Shown one piece after another: positions 9,959-20,734 of a stretch of 64,000 nt of DNA. The DNA lies in contig CP038111.1 of the NCBI GenBank assembly GCA_004519485.1, positions 62,001 to 126,000 of the forward strand. The letters are read 5' to 3'. The DNA comes from Nannochloropsis oceanica (Eukaryota; Sar; Eustigmatophyceae; Eustigmatales; Monodopsidaceae). A program made the position numbers and the translations under genes. The notes under the pieces are model-generated. The model saw only the letters and a program-made list of their open reading frames with translations, had not been told where the DNA came from and ran no database searches. Numbering within the stretch: the first letter of the stretch is position 1; each line of letters starts with the position of its first letter.

Positions 9959-12889
9959 ATGCGGTCATCCCCATCACTCCCTCAACACGGGAGGCGGCGG
10001 CCCCGTGGCTCGCCCTCTTTCCTGCATGTGCTTCTCCTCGGCCTCTGCTTCTTGACCGCCGCAGCCATAGCCGCAGCAGCAGAGGAGAGTGACTTTACAG
10101 AAGCAGACGTCCCGGACATGGTTGCGCAGGGCGAGGAATGGGTAAATAAACGAAATTTCGACGGGGCCAAGGTAAGAAAGAAGGAGCGGAGGGAAAGGGG
10201 AGGGGGGGGGGAGAGGGAGGGAAAGAATGAGCGTGGGAGGCCGAAGGGAGTTTGGGAGAGGAAGGAGGGAGGGGAGCAAAGGCAGTAAGGCTGCCTGGTG
10301 GAAGCCTCGGAGGCTAATTGAAAGTGAACAGCTCAAAATGAACACAGCATGCTTCGGATGATGATGGAGCTGCTTCCATTTTCACGCCGCCTTCGCTCCC
10401 TCCCCTCCTCCCTCCCTCCCTCCGTCCAGGCCATCCTCTCTGACGCAATCGCCATTTCTCCTTCTTATCCCGAAGCGTACATTCAACTTGGCCGCGCCCA
10501 TGCCTTTACGAGCAACCTTGCTGAAGCCGAGCGTCTCTATAAACACGCCCTTGTCCTCCAGCCCTCCTTCGCCCCTGCCCACACTTCCCTCGGTAAATTG
10601 TATTTATTCCAAAAGCAAACCCAGAAAGCGCTGGTTGAATTCAAAAGGGCCCTCGATCTATCACCTGATGATGGAGATGCTTACCTGGGCCTGGCGAGAC
10701 TCGAGGCCCAACAGGCCGGGCAAGCAGGGAAAGAGGGAGGGAAAGAGGAAGGGTTGAGGAGGGCGGCGGAGCTGTACGGGAAAGCGGTGGGGATGGAGCC
10801 GACGAAGGGTTACGAGTCAGCTTGGTTCGATTTCGGGGTACTCTTGTCGCAATTGGGGAGGCACGACGAGGCAGCGGAGAAATTCGAAAAGGCGACGGCA
10901 TTGAATGAACGTATGATGGATTTCGAGATGCTTGGACAGGTAGGTAGGAAAGCAAGCCCTCCCTCTTTCCCTCCCTCCCTCCCTCCCTCATTGTATATAG
11001 GCAAATTCTTTTTCCAACACGCCGAGTGCTAATTCGTAGACTTCATTGACAAAAAAAATATGAACTCTCCCCAAAAAAATAAATAAATAAATATAAAAAT
11101 ATATAAAATAATTTTTAAAATAATCAATAAATTGATGGAATTTCAAACAATATTCTTCCATCCTCCCTACAGGTCTATCAATCCTTCGCGCAATATCCTC
11201 GCGCCCTGGCCGCGTACGAGAGAGCCCTTTCCTTTAATACCCGCAACCCCTCCCTCCTTTACGCAATTGGGCAAGTCTCGGAGGCCCTCGGCCTCAACGA
11301 CCAAGCCGTTGAATTTTACAAGAAACGCCTCGGTATTAAAAGTAGCAGCAGCAGCAGCAGGGTACATGCTTCGTTAGGGTTGTTGCTGGCTGGGGTGGGT
11401 GTGAAGAATATGGGCGCGCCAAAGGCCTGCGGAGTGAATCGAGAAGAGGCGAAAAAACATCTAACAGCAGCGCTGAAGGGATGGAAGGAGGAAGAGGACG
11501 AGGACGTGGAAGAGAGGGATGAAGCGATCCGGAATGTCGTAGGAGAGGCTTTGGCATTCTGCGAGGAGGAAGAAAGGGAGGTTGAGGTCTGGAGGGGAAG
11601 GGTGAAGGAGTTGAAGGAGAAAATCGCCCTTCCTCCCCTTCCTCCCTCCAGTCCTTCTCTTCCTCACTCCAATACTGCACCCAAACAGCAAGTGCAGCAG
11701 CAGCAACAGCAGCAGCCACGAAACCCTGTCGTGAGGCAGTTGCTTGCCTTCCTCCGCCTCCTTAATTCCTTCTCCTCCCGCCTCTCCTCCTTCGTCTCCT
11801 CCTTCCGGAAAGCCCAGGGCTCGAAGGAGGGCGAGGAAGGGAAGGGCGAAGGGGTGTGGTTGGACGGGAAAAAGATCAAGAGCATTCCCTCCGTGCGGAT
11901 CGAGAGCAAGCAAGTACTGATGGAGACCTACATGGCGCAAAACACCCCGTGTGTGATTAGCAATTTCCAGGAGGGGTTCAAGGGGAGAGAGGAAGGCTTG
12001 TGGACGCACGCGGGGTTGAGCGAGGCGGTGGGGAAGGAGTTTGTCAGGGTTTCCCTGTCGGCCACGGGGAGGTTTGATGGCCCGGAGGATGGGGCACTGT
12101 GGAGGCACGACGGGGGGGGGGGGGGAAGACGAGGTGGAGGAGGTGCTGGTCCGGCCTCCTCAGACCTCAATGCGAATGGACGACTTCCTATCCCTCCTCC
12201 GACTGTCCCAAGCCAACCCCTCCCTCGCGCCCAACGCCACGTTTTATCTGGAATATCTCTCCCTCACCCAATACCTGGGCCCCGCCCTCCTTCCCTCCCT
12301 CCCCCTCCCTCCCCCCGCCGCTGCTGCGGTTGCTGCCGGGGCTGCCGGCGAAGAAGGGGGGCTGGAGCTGTTGCTCACTAACCTGTGGGTGGGGAAGGGC
12401 GGAACGACGAGCCCGCTGCACTACGACGATTATGAAAACATCTTGTGTCAGCTGGCGGGGAGAAAAGAGTTGACGCTGTTCCCACCCATGGACATTTTCT
12501 ACCTCTACTACACTACGCGGGTGAAAGGGGAGCTGAAGTACGTGTACCCAGATACGTTCGAGCGAATGCCTGTGAAGGAGGGATTGAGCAAGGTGGTATT
12601 TGGGTCGTCGGTGTTGTTGGAGGATCCGGATCTGACAAGACACCCGGAAGTGGCGAAAGCCACGCCTTACCGGGTGAGTTTAAAGGAGGGGGAATGCTTG
12701 TACCTACCTGCGTACTGGCACCACGAGGTGAAGAGTGTCGCAGATGAGGGGGGGGGGTTGAATGTGGCAGTGAATTATTGGTTTAAGAACGTGACGAGGT
12801 TCGAGAAGGAGGGCGCGGGGCTGGCTGCGGCTACCCGGGCGGAGAAGGAGAGAAAAAAGAGGATGAAGGAAGGGAAAAGGATGGCATGA
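9959..12889 (+). CDS. Secretory-pathway TPR plus JmjC (cupin) 2-oxoglutarate oxygenase, frame broken at a G run
   Basis: Three exons (9959-10171, 10430-10939, 11173-12889) encode about 812 residues if one base of a G run is discounted. A signal peptide (residues about 20-42, Leu/Ala rich) is followed by at least five TPR units, for example SYPEAYIQLGRAHAFTSNL and PSFAPAHTSLGKLYLFQKQ. A Ser/Gln-rich linker follows, then a C-terminal JmjC/cupin_8 domain with HYDDYEN (Fe-binding HxD), KELTLFPPMD (likely 2-oxoglutarate lysine) and LPAYWHHEV (distal His). The family hydroxylates protein side chains using Fe(II), O2 and 2-oxoglutarate; here it should act in the ER or Golgi lumen. The frame changes exactly at 14 consecutive G (12112-12125): upstream needs one frame and downstream another, and 13 G would restore it. 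I favour an indel or assembly error over a real break, because conserved sequence continues on both sides. Confidence 0.82.
12112..12125 (+). repeat. G14 homopolymer at the frame break of the JmjC gene
   Basis: Fourteen consecutive G follow codons for LWRHD. Upstream TPR/JmjC sequence and downstream JmjC sequence are in different frames across this run. Thirteen G would join them. Confidence 0.85.
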
Positions 12890-13339
12890 AGGAGGAATGG
12901 AGGAAGATGGGCGGTAATGAGTAATGATGAGGAATAGGCGAATAGGAAGGATGCCGACCGTGTGGCTCGGGTAGAGGGTTCCATCAACCACGATGAGCGG
13001 AAAGCAGTCTGCAACAGACGGCAAGGAATGATGGGAGAGGAGGGGAGATGGGCACATACTTAAATTGAAGACATGTTAGAAGATGGCCTGTGGGGGTGGA
13101 CGCGCGCTCGCCATACACACCCACACATTTAGGTGAGAAGGGCGAGGGACGGAGAGAAAAGAGGGAAATGAAAAAGCAAAGCAAAAGCACGCAAGATCTA
13201 ATTTTATTTAAATAACACCACCATTTTATTCCCTGTCTTATGTATTGTACTTTTTTTCGTGTGCCACATTCTTGCTCCATCCTCCCCCCTTCCCCACTTT
13301 CCTCTCTCCCTACCCCCTTCACTTCTTGTCTTCCTTCGC
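12890..13339. other. Convergent 3' intergenic region
   Basis: About 450 bp between the stops of the JmjC gene and the lumenal hydrolase. It holds only A-rich and pyrimidine-rich sequence typical of 3' ends, with no gene seen. Confidence 0.5.
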
Positions 13340-14878
13340 TCATGCTGCGGGCGTGGATGGCTTCTCGACAATTTGCATCATTTCATCCAGCCACTGTACA
13401 ACGAGGTATATGCATGTATACGTGAGTGTGTGTGCATACGTGTGTGTAAATATGTGTATACAAGCGCGTATCCTCATGAGGGAAAAGAAATAAGACACAA
13501 TCGGTCTCTCTGTTGATTTTTCAATCCCTCCCTCCCTCCCTCCCTCCCTCCCTTTCTCCCTCCCTCCCTCTCTCGACTTACATCCACGTACTGCTCCGGC
13601 TGATCAATGTGCGGCACCCGCCCCTCAAATGCCTTCACCACCACCCTCGCCCTCCTTCCCTCCTTCCCTCCCTCCTCGATACGTTTCCTCAACCTCCCCA
13701 CTGCCACTTCGTCCAACCCTAGGGCTCCATCCTCTCCCGCACTGTAACTCACAAACACCGGAACCCCCCCCCCCTCCTCCCAGCTCTGCCAATGCCGGCA
13801 GCCCCTCCAGCCTCTTGTTGTAAAATACCCTTTGCTCCTTCGCGCCCTCCTTCCCTCCTCCCCCCGCAACCGATTCTGTCACACAAAGAGGAACCGCCGC
13901 GTCATTGGCGGAGTACCAGGAAGGCAAACTCGTCTTACCCGGAGAGAAGACAAAGGGGCTAGCAAGCGTCAGTGACTTGACAAATAACGAGGACGAGGAC
14001 GAGGGAGGGAGGGAGGACGTGTACTGTATGGCGGGGAGGCAGCCCGCACCGTGTGCCCAAACGTGGTGCTCTCCTTCTATCTCCAAGAATCTGATGATCT
14101 CTTTGACTTGAATTTGAATCAACTCGCTCCAAATTTGCTCTCGCTCCTCCTCCGTTGTGCCAGAGGAGGGGAGGAGGGAGGGAGGGAGGATAGGAGAGGA
14201 TTGTCCCGTCCCAACCGGATCAAAAGCGATGACACGCCGATCGGCATACACGAGGGCTTCGAGCGTCTCAGTGTAGTCATGAGCAAGGCCAGGACCACCG
14301 GGGAAAACAATGAGAGGGGCCACGTGTTTTTGTTTCTCTTTGTTTTCGTCCCCGACGACGCGGAGGAAGACGTCGGCTGGTTTAGCAAGGCCAGGCAGAG
14401 GAATTTGGATGAGCCCGTCGTTGAACCGAAGACCGTAGGCCCAGCGTGGGTAGGGCTGAAAAGATTGTTTTGTAAGGGGAAAAAATGAGAAGAGTAATAA
14501 AGGTGTGACGGTTTGGAAAGGAGTTTGCAGCTCAAGGGTTTACTCACATGGCTTGCCGTCTCTACAACTCTGGCGCGTACATCCTACACCAAGTAAGAAT
14601 ACACATACCTTGCCACACCATGCCTGGGCCGGACGAGCTGCGCTTCCCAACATTGATGCACCAAACAGAAGACTTCCTGCTTGCACCAAAAGATCCTTGC
14701 GGGAATGCTGGTGATCGGAAAAGGAGGTGGCGCGGAGCACTAGAGGGGTCCGACAGGACGGAGAGGCAAATGGGATCAAAAATGCATTGACGGACGCCAA
14801 AAGGTAGAGAAATAGTAGCAAGAGGAGGTTTCTAAGCGCCGGTAATGATAGATGTCGAAAGAGTGGCCGTGCTGCCAT
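13340..14878 (-). CDS. Thylakoid-lumen-type alpha/beta-hydrolase relative (prolyl-aminopeptidase-like), catalytic residues degenerate
   Basis: Four exons (14878-14609, 14583-14548, 14455-13582, 13393-13340) give about 410 residues. Residues 1-32 form a signal peptide ending at VNAF, the plastid cleavage motif. Residues about 60-86 (SRKDLLVQAG to RPAQA) form a second hydrophobic segment ending in A-x-A, as in thylakoid-lumen precursors. The mature part resembles proline iminopeptidases: FPGGPGLAHDY oxyanion region, AFDPVGTGQSS, and a final VPHIDQPEQY. The nucleophile elbow reads AHGAGC, so Gly 238 stands where the catalytic Ser belongs, and the usual catalytic His position before PHIDQP reads Arg. 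This suggests a non-hydrolytic binding or scaffold protein. Exon 3 changes frame at an 11-C run (13764-13774), where one base fewer restores it; an indel or assembly error is likely. The gene is head to head with the plastid PhyH-like gene, 292 bp away. Confidence 0.8.
13523..13571. repeat. CCCT-type tetranucleotide repeat in the last intron of the lumenal hydrolase
   Basis: A run of TCCC/CCCT units lies just inside the donor of the last intron, with GGGA on the coding strand. It is an example of the repeat class found throughout the window. Confidence 0.8.
13764..13774 (-). repeat. C11 homopolymer at the frame break of the lumenal hydrolase
   Basis: Eleven C on the plus strand (G on the coding strand) separate PALAEL, in one frame, from VPVFVSYSAGEDG in the next. 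Ten would keep a single frame. Confidence 0.8.
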
Positions 14879-15170
14879 GTCCGTCTATTTATATGTGGTA
14901 TTTGTAGTTGTGAGGTGAGTGTATGGAGAGGCTCTTCAGATGGGGGGGGGGTCGACTTGAGCACTGACTCTTGAAACGTTTTCTTTCCCTCTTTCACCTC
15001 TTAAAAAACCAAACACAAACATGCCGCGGGCAGCAACAGAACAATGACAAATATCGTTGACCGAAAGTAGCACGGGTGACTGTCAGGACAAGAAACTGCG
15101 TTTGCATCAACCCCCCACAAGTCTCCTTCAACTAACTGCTTCTACGCGCCCCCACAATACAGCCAAGCCC

Positions 15171-16768
15171 ATGGAGAACACCAAGCCGACGAAACAGAGT
15201 ACCAAAAGTAGAATGAGAAGAGTGTTACCAGGACAGGGGCGTCCGCGGCTTTATGGTGCCGTTCTACTCTGCCTCGCCTCAGCAGCACGCGTGGGTGCCT
15301 TTCACTCATCAGCTTCCCCCCCCCCCCGGAGTCATCAGCACCACCAACTTCCTTTATACGCCTCAGTGAGTGGTAGCGGCAGCAGTAGCAGCAGCAACAA
15401 AAAGAAATTATCGCCATCAGCATCTCAGTCACCGCAAGCACCGTCGTCGGTCAGCGGCAAACGCAGCAGCCCGCCATCAACACCCCCACCGTTGCCTACC
15501 AAAGCAGCCGGCGGCAAGAGACCTCCCTCCCCCTCCTCCTCGTCTTCCTCCTCCTCTCCAAAATCCGAACGCTCTTTCTCTCAATCATATCCACCATCCA
15601 AAAAGAAACCATTTAAACCCAAAGCCCGTCTCGGCACCGATTGGGCCTGGTCGGTCTCCCCCAAACGCAGCCTCCCTCCCCTCTCCACCCCCTACCCCTC
15701 CCTCCCCCTTCCCCAACTCCTGGCCTGGGAACGCGACGGCCACACACTCACCAAAGGCCTTTGTTCCCCCGACGAAATGGGTGATTACGTCAAAATCGTG
15801 CGTGCTGCCTTTGAGAAAGAGAAGCTTTCGGCGTTGCGGCAAAAGATAAGGGTGATGCTAGGGCAAGAAGCGTACAATGATTGTCAGACCATCGAGGAAT
15901 GCGAGGAGGTGATGGATGAATTCATCGACCAGGACATGATCCCTTTCTTGCAGACCTTTAATGCGTGGAGAAAATACCAAGATGTGAGGCAATTGGTCTT
16001 GGCGAAGAGGTTCGCAGGGGTGGCGGCACAGCTGTTGAATGTAAGAGGTGGAGGATAGGGAGGGAGGGAAGGGGAGGGACGGAAGGCGGAAGAGTCGTCT
16101 TGTCCTATGTACCTAACCATTGAGTATCCATCTGTTTCTTTCTTTCCCAACCCTCCTACACACACCCAAACACGCAGGCGCCCCGTGTTCGTCTCTATCA
16201 AGATTCAACCTTCTTAAAGCGCTGTGGCGACGGTCCAACACTCTGGCACTCCGACTTGAACATGGCTCCCTTTCACACCAACGATGCCGTGACATTATGG
16301 TTACCCCTCACGCCCATCGCCCCGGAGGAAGAAGGAGGGACGGGTCTGTTGTTCGCCTCCAGGTCGCACCGGGATTTTGCCCTATCATTTTGGGAGGATG
16401 CCAAGGGGGGAGGGAGGCGAGACCTCGAGGGGAGGTATGAGCTGAAGGGCTATGGGCGGATGGAGGTGGGGGATGGAAGCTGGCATCATGGCTGGTGCTT
16501 GCATTCGTCGGGGCCAAACGACGAGGACGAGGACCGAGTGGCTCTCAGCCTTTGTTTCGTGGCGGACGGCGTGGAGATGCTTAATGTGGGGGAGGAGGGG
16601 AAGGGGAGGGGTCCGGACGATGAGGACGAGGAAAGCTATCGGGATTGGGTGGGAGAGGTGGGGGCGAGGGTGGGGGAGAGGGAGCATGTCTTTTTGCCCT
16701 TGGTTTGGGACGAGGCGTTGGAGAGGGAGGGGAGAGAAGGAGGGGGAGGGGGAGGGGGAAAGAAGTGA
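15171..16768 (+). CDS. Plastid-targeted phytanoyl-CoA dioxygenase (PhyH)-like oxygenase
   Basis: Two exons (15171-16040, 16178-16768) encode about 486 residues. The N-terminus has a hydrophobic segment (YGAVLLCLASAARVGAF) ending in GAF, the plastid-type cleavage site, then a Ser/Pro/Lys-rich linker to about residue 175. The conserved domain contains LWHSDLNMAPF, whose HSD (residues about 314-316) is the iron HxD; GDGSWHHGWCLHSSGPN, with the distal His near 399; and DRVALSLCFVADG with the likely 2-oxoglutarate arginine. All iron ligands are present, so an active Fe(II)/2-oxoglutarate hydroxylase is expected. The substrate cannot be read from sequence: an acyl lipid, terpenoid or pigment side chain is possible in a plastid. 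The start is the first ATG in frame; MRRVLPG at 15213 is an alternative that sits nearer the signal segment. It shares a 292-bp divergent promoter with the lumenal hydrolase. Confidence 0.82.
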
Positions 16769-17606
16769 GGGGGAGGGAGTGGAGGAAAACCGAGAGTATT
16801 TTTTTTTGGAAGGGATCAAATGAAAGGAAAGAGGAGGTTTGTAAACATGTAGGGCGGAAATAGTTAATGAAAGCACGTATATGAGAGACAGGATTAGTTT
16901 CCTGGTCAAGCTCACGCCCAGCCGTGGGATTGATCCTCACCCAAAGAGCAGTGCGGCTGGCTCCTTGAACAAGTTACTCACTCACCAATCGGTGTTTATC
17001 GATCGTCTTACGCCCACACGACACGGGGAGGGCTTGTCTTCCGGACTTGCACGAGAGGCACAGGGAGGGGGGTTCAGCTCAAGACCTATTTTCTACAGGT
17101 CTCGGTCTCAAACGTACTTGCTCACTCTCTCACGGCTATTCCCTTTTTGTGATTCTCTAGTCTATTGACCATCGGGGTGGTGGTATGACCCCTCCCTCTT
17201 GTCATTTTTATCTCTCTCCCTCATTACTCTTCTCCTTCTCTGTCTTTACCTTCTTTTTCTTCTTACCTTCCTCTCGCTAGTCATTGTCTTCTTCTGTCTG
17301 CTCACCTTCCTCATTTGCTGTCTTCCGATATCCTTCCTTCCTTCCTTCATTCATGGAGACATGCCTCTTTTTCACTCTCCAACACATGAAGGCACGCCTT
17401 TGTCTCATTCCCTAATTCCCTCCTGCATTCTTACCCGAGTTCACCACACTGCTGCTATTACGCCAGCGACAGCAATGCCACCACGGCCACACTGCACCAG
17501 CGCAACCTTTCCCTATCACACCAAAAAAGAGAGCACATCCCACCCCCTCCCTCTTCCCCTCCCTCTTCCCCTCCCTCCTTCCTTCCTTCCTTCCCTCTAC
17601 TCCCTT
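16769..17606. other. Convergent intergenic region
   Basis: About 840 bp between the PhyH-like gene and SOD stops. The right half is a long pyrimidine-rich stretch (17180-17600). I see no conserved protein or tRNA here. Confidence 0.5.
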
Positions 17607-18495
17607 CTAGGCCTCCGCCAAGCGGGCGTTGGCCCACTCCCAGTTCACCAGGGACCACCACGCCTCGATATAAGCCGGTCGAGCATTACGATAATCCACA
17701 TAGTAAGCATGCTCCCACACATCACACGTCATGATAGGCGTGCCCAACCCTTCCTTCAAGGGATTTCCCGCGTCGTGCGTGGACACCACGGCCAGCTTTC
17801 CGTCCTTCTTGACTAGCCACGCCCACCCACTGCCGAAGTGACCGGCGGCCGCGGCCGAGAATTGCTTCTTAAACTCGTCAAAAGAGCCAAACGAGGAGTT
17901 GATCGCATCCGCGATTGGGCCCGTGGGGGGTCCCCCAGCATTGGGCGCCATGCTGTTCCAATAAAACGTGTGGTTCCAGGTCTAAGGGGAGGAGGGGAGG
18001 GAGGGGGAAAACGATGGACGGAGGGAGGACCAGGTGGTTGGATGGGAGATAAGGGAGCAAAGGAAGAGGCAATGACATACCTGCGCGGCGTTGTTAAAGA
18101 GACCACCGGCGGGAGCAGCTAGCATGATCTCCTCCACGGACTTGCCCGCGTAGGTGGGGTCATCCTATATATTCGGAATGGAGGACGGGAGAGAGAACGG
18201 AGAGGGAGGGATAACGACGGGAAAGGGAGGAAACAGGATAGCCAATCCTTGATAGAACTACCTGCAACGATGTTGCGCCACCTTAAGCCTGCAGTCATGC
18301 ATGCATATATGCTCGTCTTGTCTGTCCCACGACTAAGAGAGGGCAGAGAAAAAGGGAACGTACCTTGATCATGCCATTCAATTTCGTCACATAGGCAGCG
18401 TGATGCTTCCCATAGTGGTAGTCAATCGTCTCCTCCGAGATGTGAGGCGCCAAGGCGCTCCTCTCCCACGGCAGAGGGGGGAGTTCGACAGACAT
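17607..18495 (-). CDS. sodB: Iron superoxide dismutase
   Basis: Three exons (18495-18364, 18164-18081, 17981-17607) give 196 residues, the usual length for this family. Metal ligands are visible: His in [16 protein letters not shown], His in [10 protein letters not shown], and Asp and His in [16 protein letters not shown]. The Gln in FNNAAQTWNH and the APNAGG context are marks of the iron rather than the manganese form. It converts superoxide to H2O2 and O2. [10 protein letters not shown] starts like bacterial and chloroplast enzymes after processing, but there is no targeting peptide from the ATG at 18495. Either the protein is cytosolic or a targeting exon upstream was missed; the frame upstream of this ATG is short and not signal-like. 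It is divergent from the plastid membrane protein at 19175. Confidence 0.93.
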
Positions 18496-19174
18496 GTTGC
18501 TTAATTGAGTGAGGACTGGGTGGTCTGTCGCAGGGTGGAATGGAAAAGATGGGAGAAAATAGAACATTCAGAGGTCCTGAAATTACCAGCGGATGAGGCA
18601 GCAAAAATTTGGCCAGAGTAGAAAGGCATAGATCAGCATACAGGACAACAAGGGGCTCTGTTGGAAGGGGTCTAGTTTGCATGTGTGGCATGCGCTGGCA
18701 TGGGGATGGAGGCGAAGGAGAACGGAAGTAGGACGAGGTTCATACGCACTTCTGCCCGACACATCCGAGAGGCTGCCTGTGTGCCTCGTCTCACTGCAGG
18801 CGAACTCGTAACTCCGGGGCGTGTGTCATGTTGTACGTTATATGAACCAGGACGGACGACGGGAGAAGGGCACGGAAGCTCTTCCGTCAGGGACAGATGA
18901 CAGTGACGCTGGCGCCGCCTCGTTGAACAATCCGCGTTCCATCGATAGAGTCGGTGTTGCTGTTGCCCCCGACGTGGGACCGCTTGCACGCCTTCCAGGA
19001 TCAAAAGAATTCGTGCATCTAGCGTCGAAGTTGTCAAAAATAAGGTACTCCGACTGGTTATCGTGCCCTTCTTGCTTGTTGCCTCATCATCCCTGCCTTT
19101 AAACCATCACTGCTGTCCACCCACACATCCTTCATCTCAATCCATTTTACTTATCCCATCCTACAGGGGTAGTC
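18496..19174. other. Divergent intergenic region
   Basis: About 680 bp between the SOD start and the next plus-strand start, presumably holding both promoters. Short frames inside show no conserved sequence. Confidence 0.5.
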
Positions 19175-20734
19175 ATGGCGACGCGACCACTCTCTTCCCG
19201 TCCGCCACGGCCACCACGCCTTCTCCTCCTCTCCATGGCCTTGCTAGCTGCCGCCACCACCGTCAAGGCCTTCCAGCTGCCCCTCCTTCCCAGCAGCACT
19301 CGCATCGGCAGTACCATCTGTATCACTGACACTAGAATACTACCGCACGCCCTGCGGCCCCGCACACGCCCTTCTTCCTCCCCTCTATTCGCATCTGCAG
19401 CCGCGGCAGCTCCCGGACAATCAGAGAACAGTAGCTCAAGAAGACGTCGTGCCATTCCTCCCTTCGTCTCCGCCTTCCTCCGCTCCCGTCGCTCCGCCTC
19501 CTCTCCTTCTACCAGCAACAAAACCTCCAAAGCCCTTAGAATAATGATGGGCGCCTTGGCAGTCACCTGTCTCACTGGCACGATAACCCATGCTCTGCCT
19601 TCCCATCTTCTCCACCCATCCTCGTCCCCCGCCGGACGCTCCCTCCTCTCAGCCACCACCGCCGCGGCCGCCCCTCTTTCCGCCCTTCAAGACAAGCTTA
19701 GTCAAACCCTTGGCCAAGGCCCACTTGCTCCCATTGCCACGCTCCTCTCCTGGGTGCTGGACGCGGTGGAAGTCACCCTGGACAGCTTTGGTTGGCTCCT
19801 CCGCCTCATCCTCTGGCCCATCCTGACCCCCCTCAACTTCCTCCTCCATCACTTCCTCCTCCCCTCCCTCCCCCTCCTCACTGCCCCCCGCACCGCCATT
19901 CCCGCCCTCCTCCATTCCCTCTACTCCTCGCTTAATTTTTTCTCCCGCCAAGTGTCTGCGGGCATGTCCGCCTACACCCAAGGTCTGCTCGCCCTCGCCT
20001 TCTCCACCCTCGGCGTGACGTACCAGTCGCTCTGCAGCTTCCTTGGCCTCTTTTTCAACCTCCCCGGCCTTCAGTACCTCGACGCCATGGACCCCCGTCG
20101 TCACATCCCTTCCACGCCCACCCGCTTCGTCCTCCCCTCCACCCCTGTCTCCCTCCCGTCCCCCTCCTCCTTCTCGCTCCAGCAGATGTACGGTCGCCGG
20201 TGGCGAGTGCATGCCGGGAAGTGGAGCCTGGTTGTACCCTATTGGGAGAGGGTAGTGATGGAGTCGCAGCTGGCGCGGTATCAGAACACGTTTCACAGGA
20301 GTGTGGTGAAGGCCAGGTTTGGCTTCCCGGAAATCATCCGAGGCCCTTCCCCTTTGTTGGGCGGGACGTTTTTAGTGCTGACGGTAAGCAAGGTCTCCCT
20401 CACTCCCTCCCTCTCTCCCTCCCTCCTTCAGGGCATCTCCCTTATCTATCGCGGGCGCATGACCAGTGCTGTGTGGATCCGTCAGCTGTAGAGACAAATC
20501 CCCTTCAGAGGCATTCATCCCTTCCTCCCTCCCTCCCTCCCTCCCTTCCTCCTTCAGGGTATCTACCTCATCTATCGCGGGCACATGACCAGCGCCGTGT
20601 GGATCCGGCAGCTGCAAAAAGAGACTTATGGAGATCGGGCTTGGAACCCCCAGACGAGGCTAGAGGAGGAGGAGGGCGAGGAGGGCGGGGAGGAAGGAGG
20701 GGAGGGGGAGGGAGGAGGAGGGAACAAGGAGTAA
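19175..20734 (+). CDS. Plastid membrane protein of unknown family with duplicated alternative last exon
   Basis: Exon 1 (19175-20383, 403 codons) starts MATRPLSS. It carries a signal segment ending at TVKAF (plastid type), a Ser/Arg-rich transit region and a hydrophobic segment near residues 123-140. A hydrophobic, amphipathic core (about 185-290) follows, and then a conserved-looking soluble part including RWRVHAGKWSLVVPYWERVV. Two candidate last exons follow in the same phase. Copy A (20432-20491) codes GISLIYRGRMTSAVWIRQL and then TAG, giving 422 residues. Copy B (20558-20734) codes GIYLIYRGHMTSAVWIRQLQ and continues through an acidic tail, giving 461 residues. Over the 57 aligned bases the copies differ at seven sites, five of them synonymous. 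The intron before copy A also lacks a stop in frame. I do not recognise the family. Confidence 0.72.
20432..20491 (+). other. Upstream copy of the duplicated terminal exon (copy A)
   Basis: It starts after a CCCT-rich tract and CAG, codes 19 residues nearly identical to the start of copy B at 20558, and ends in TAG. Using it would remove the acidic C-terminal tail. Confidence 0.7.

Noticed and set aside
12112-12125. Programmed ribosomal frameshift at the G14 run
   Set aside because: No supporting structure or precedent seen; a length error or polymorphism explains it more simply.
16881-17168. 95-codon plus frame downstream of the PhyH-like gene
   Set aside because: No recognisable content; a tRNA-like reading of 16910-16960 was tried and lacks a proper T-arm.
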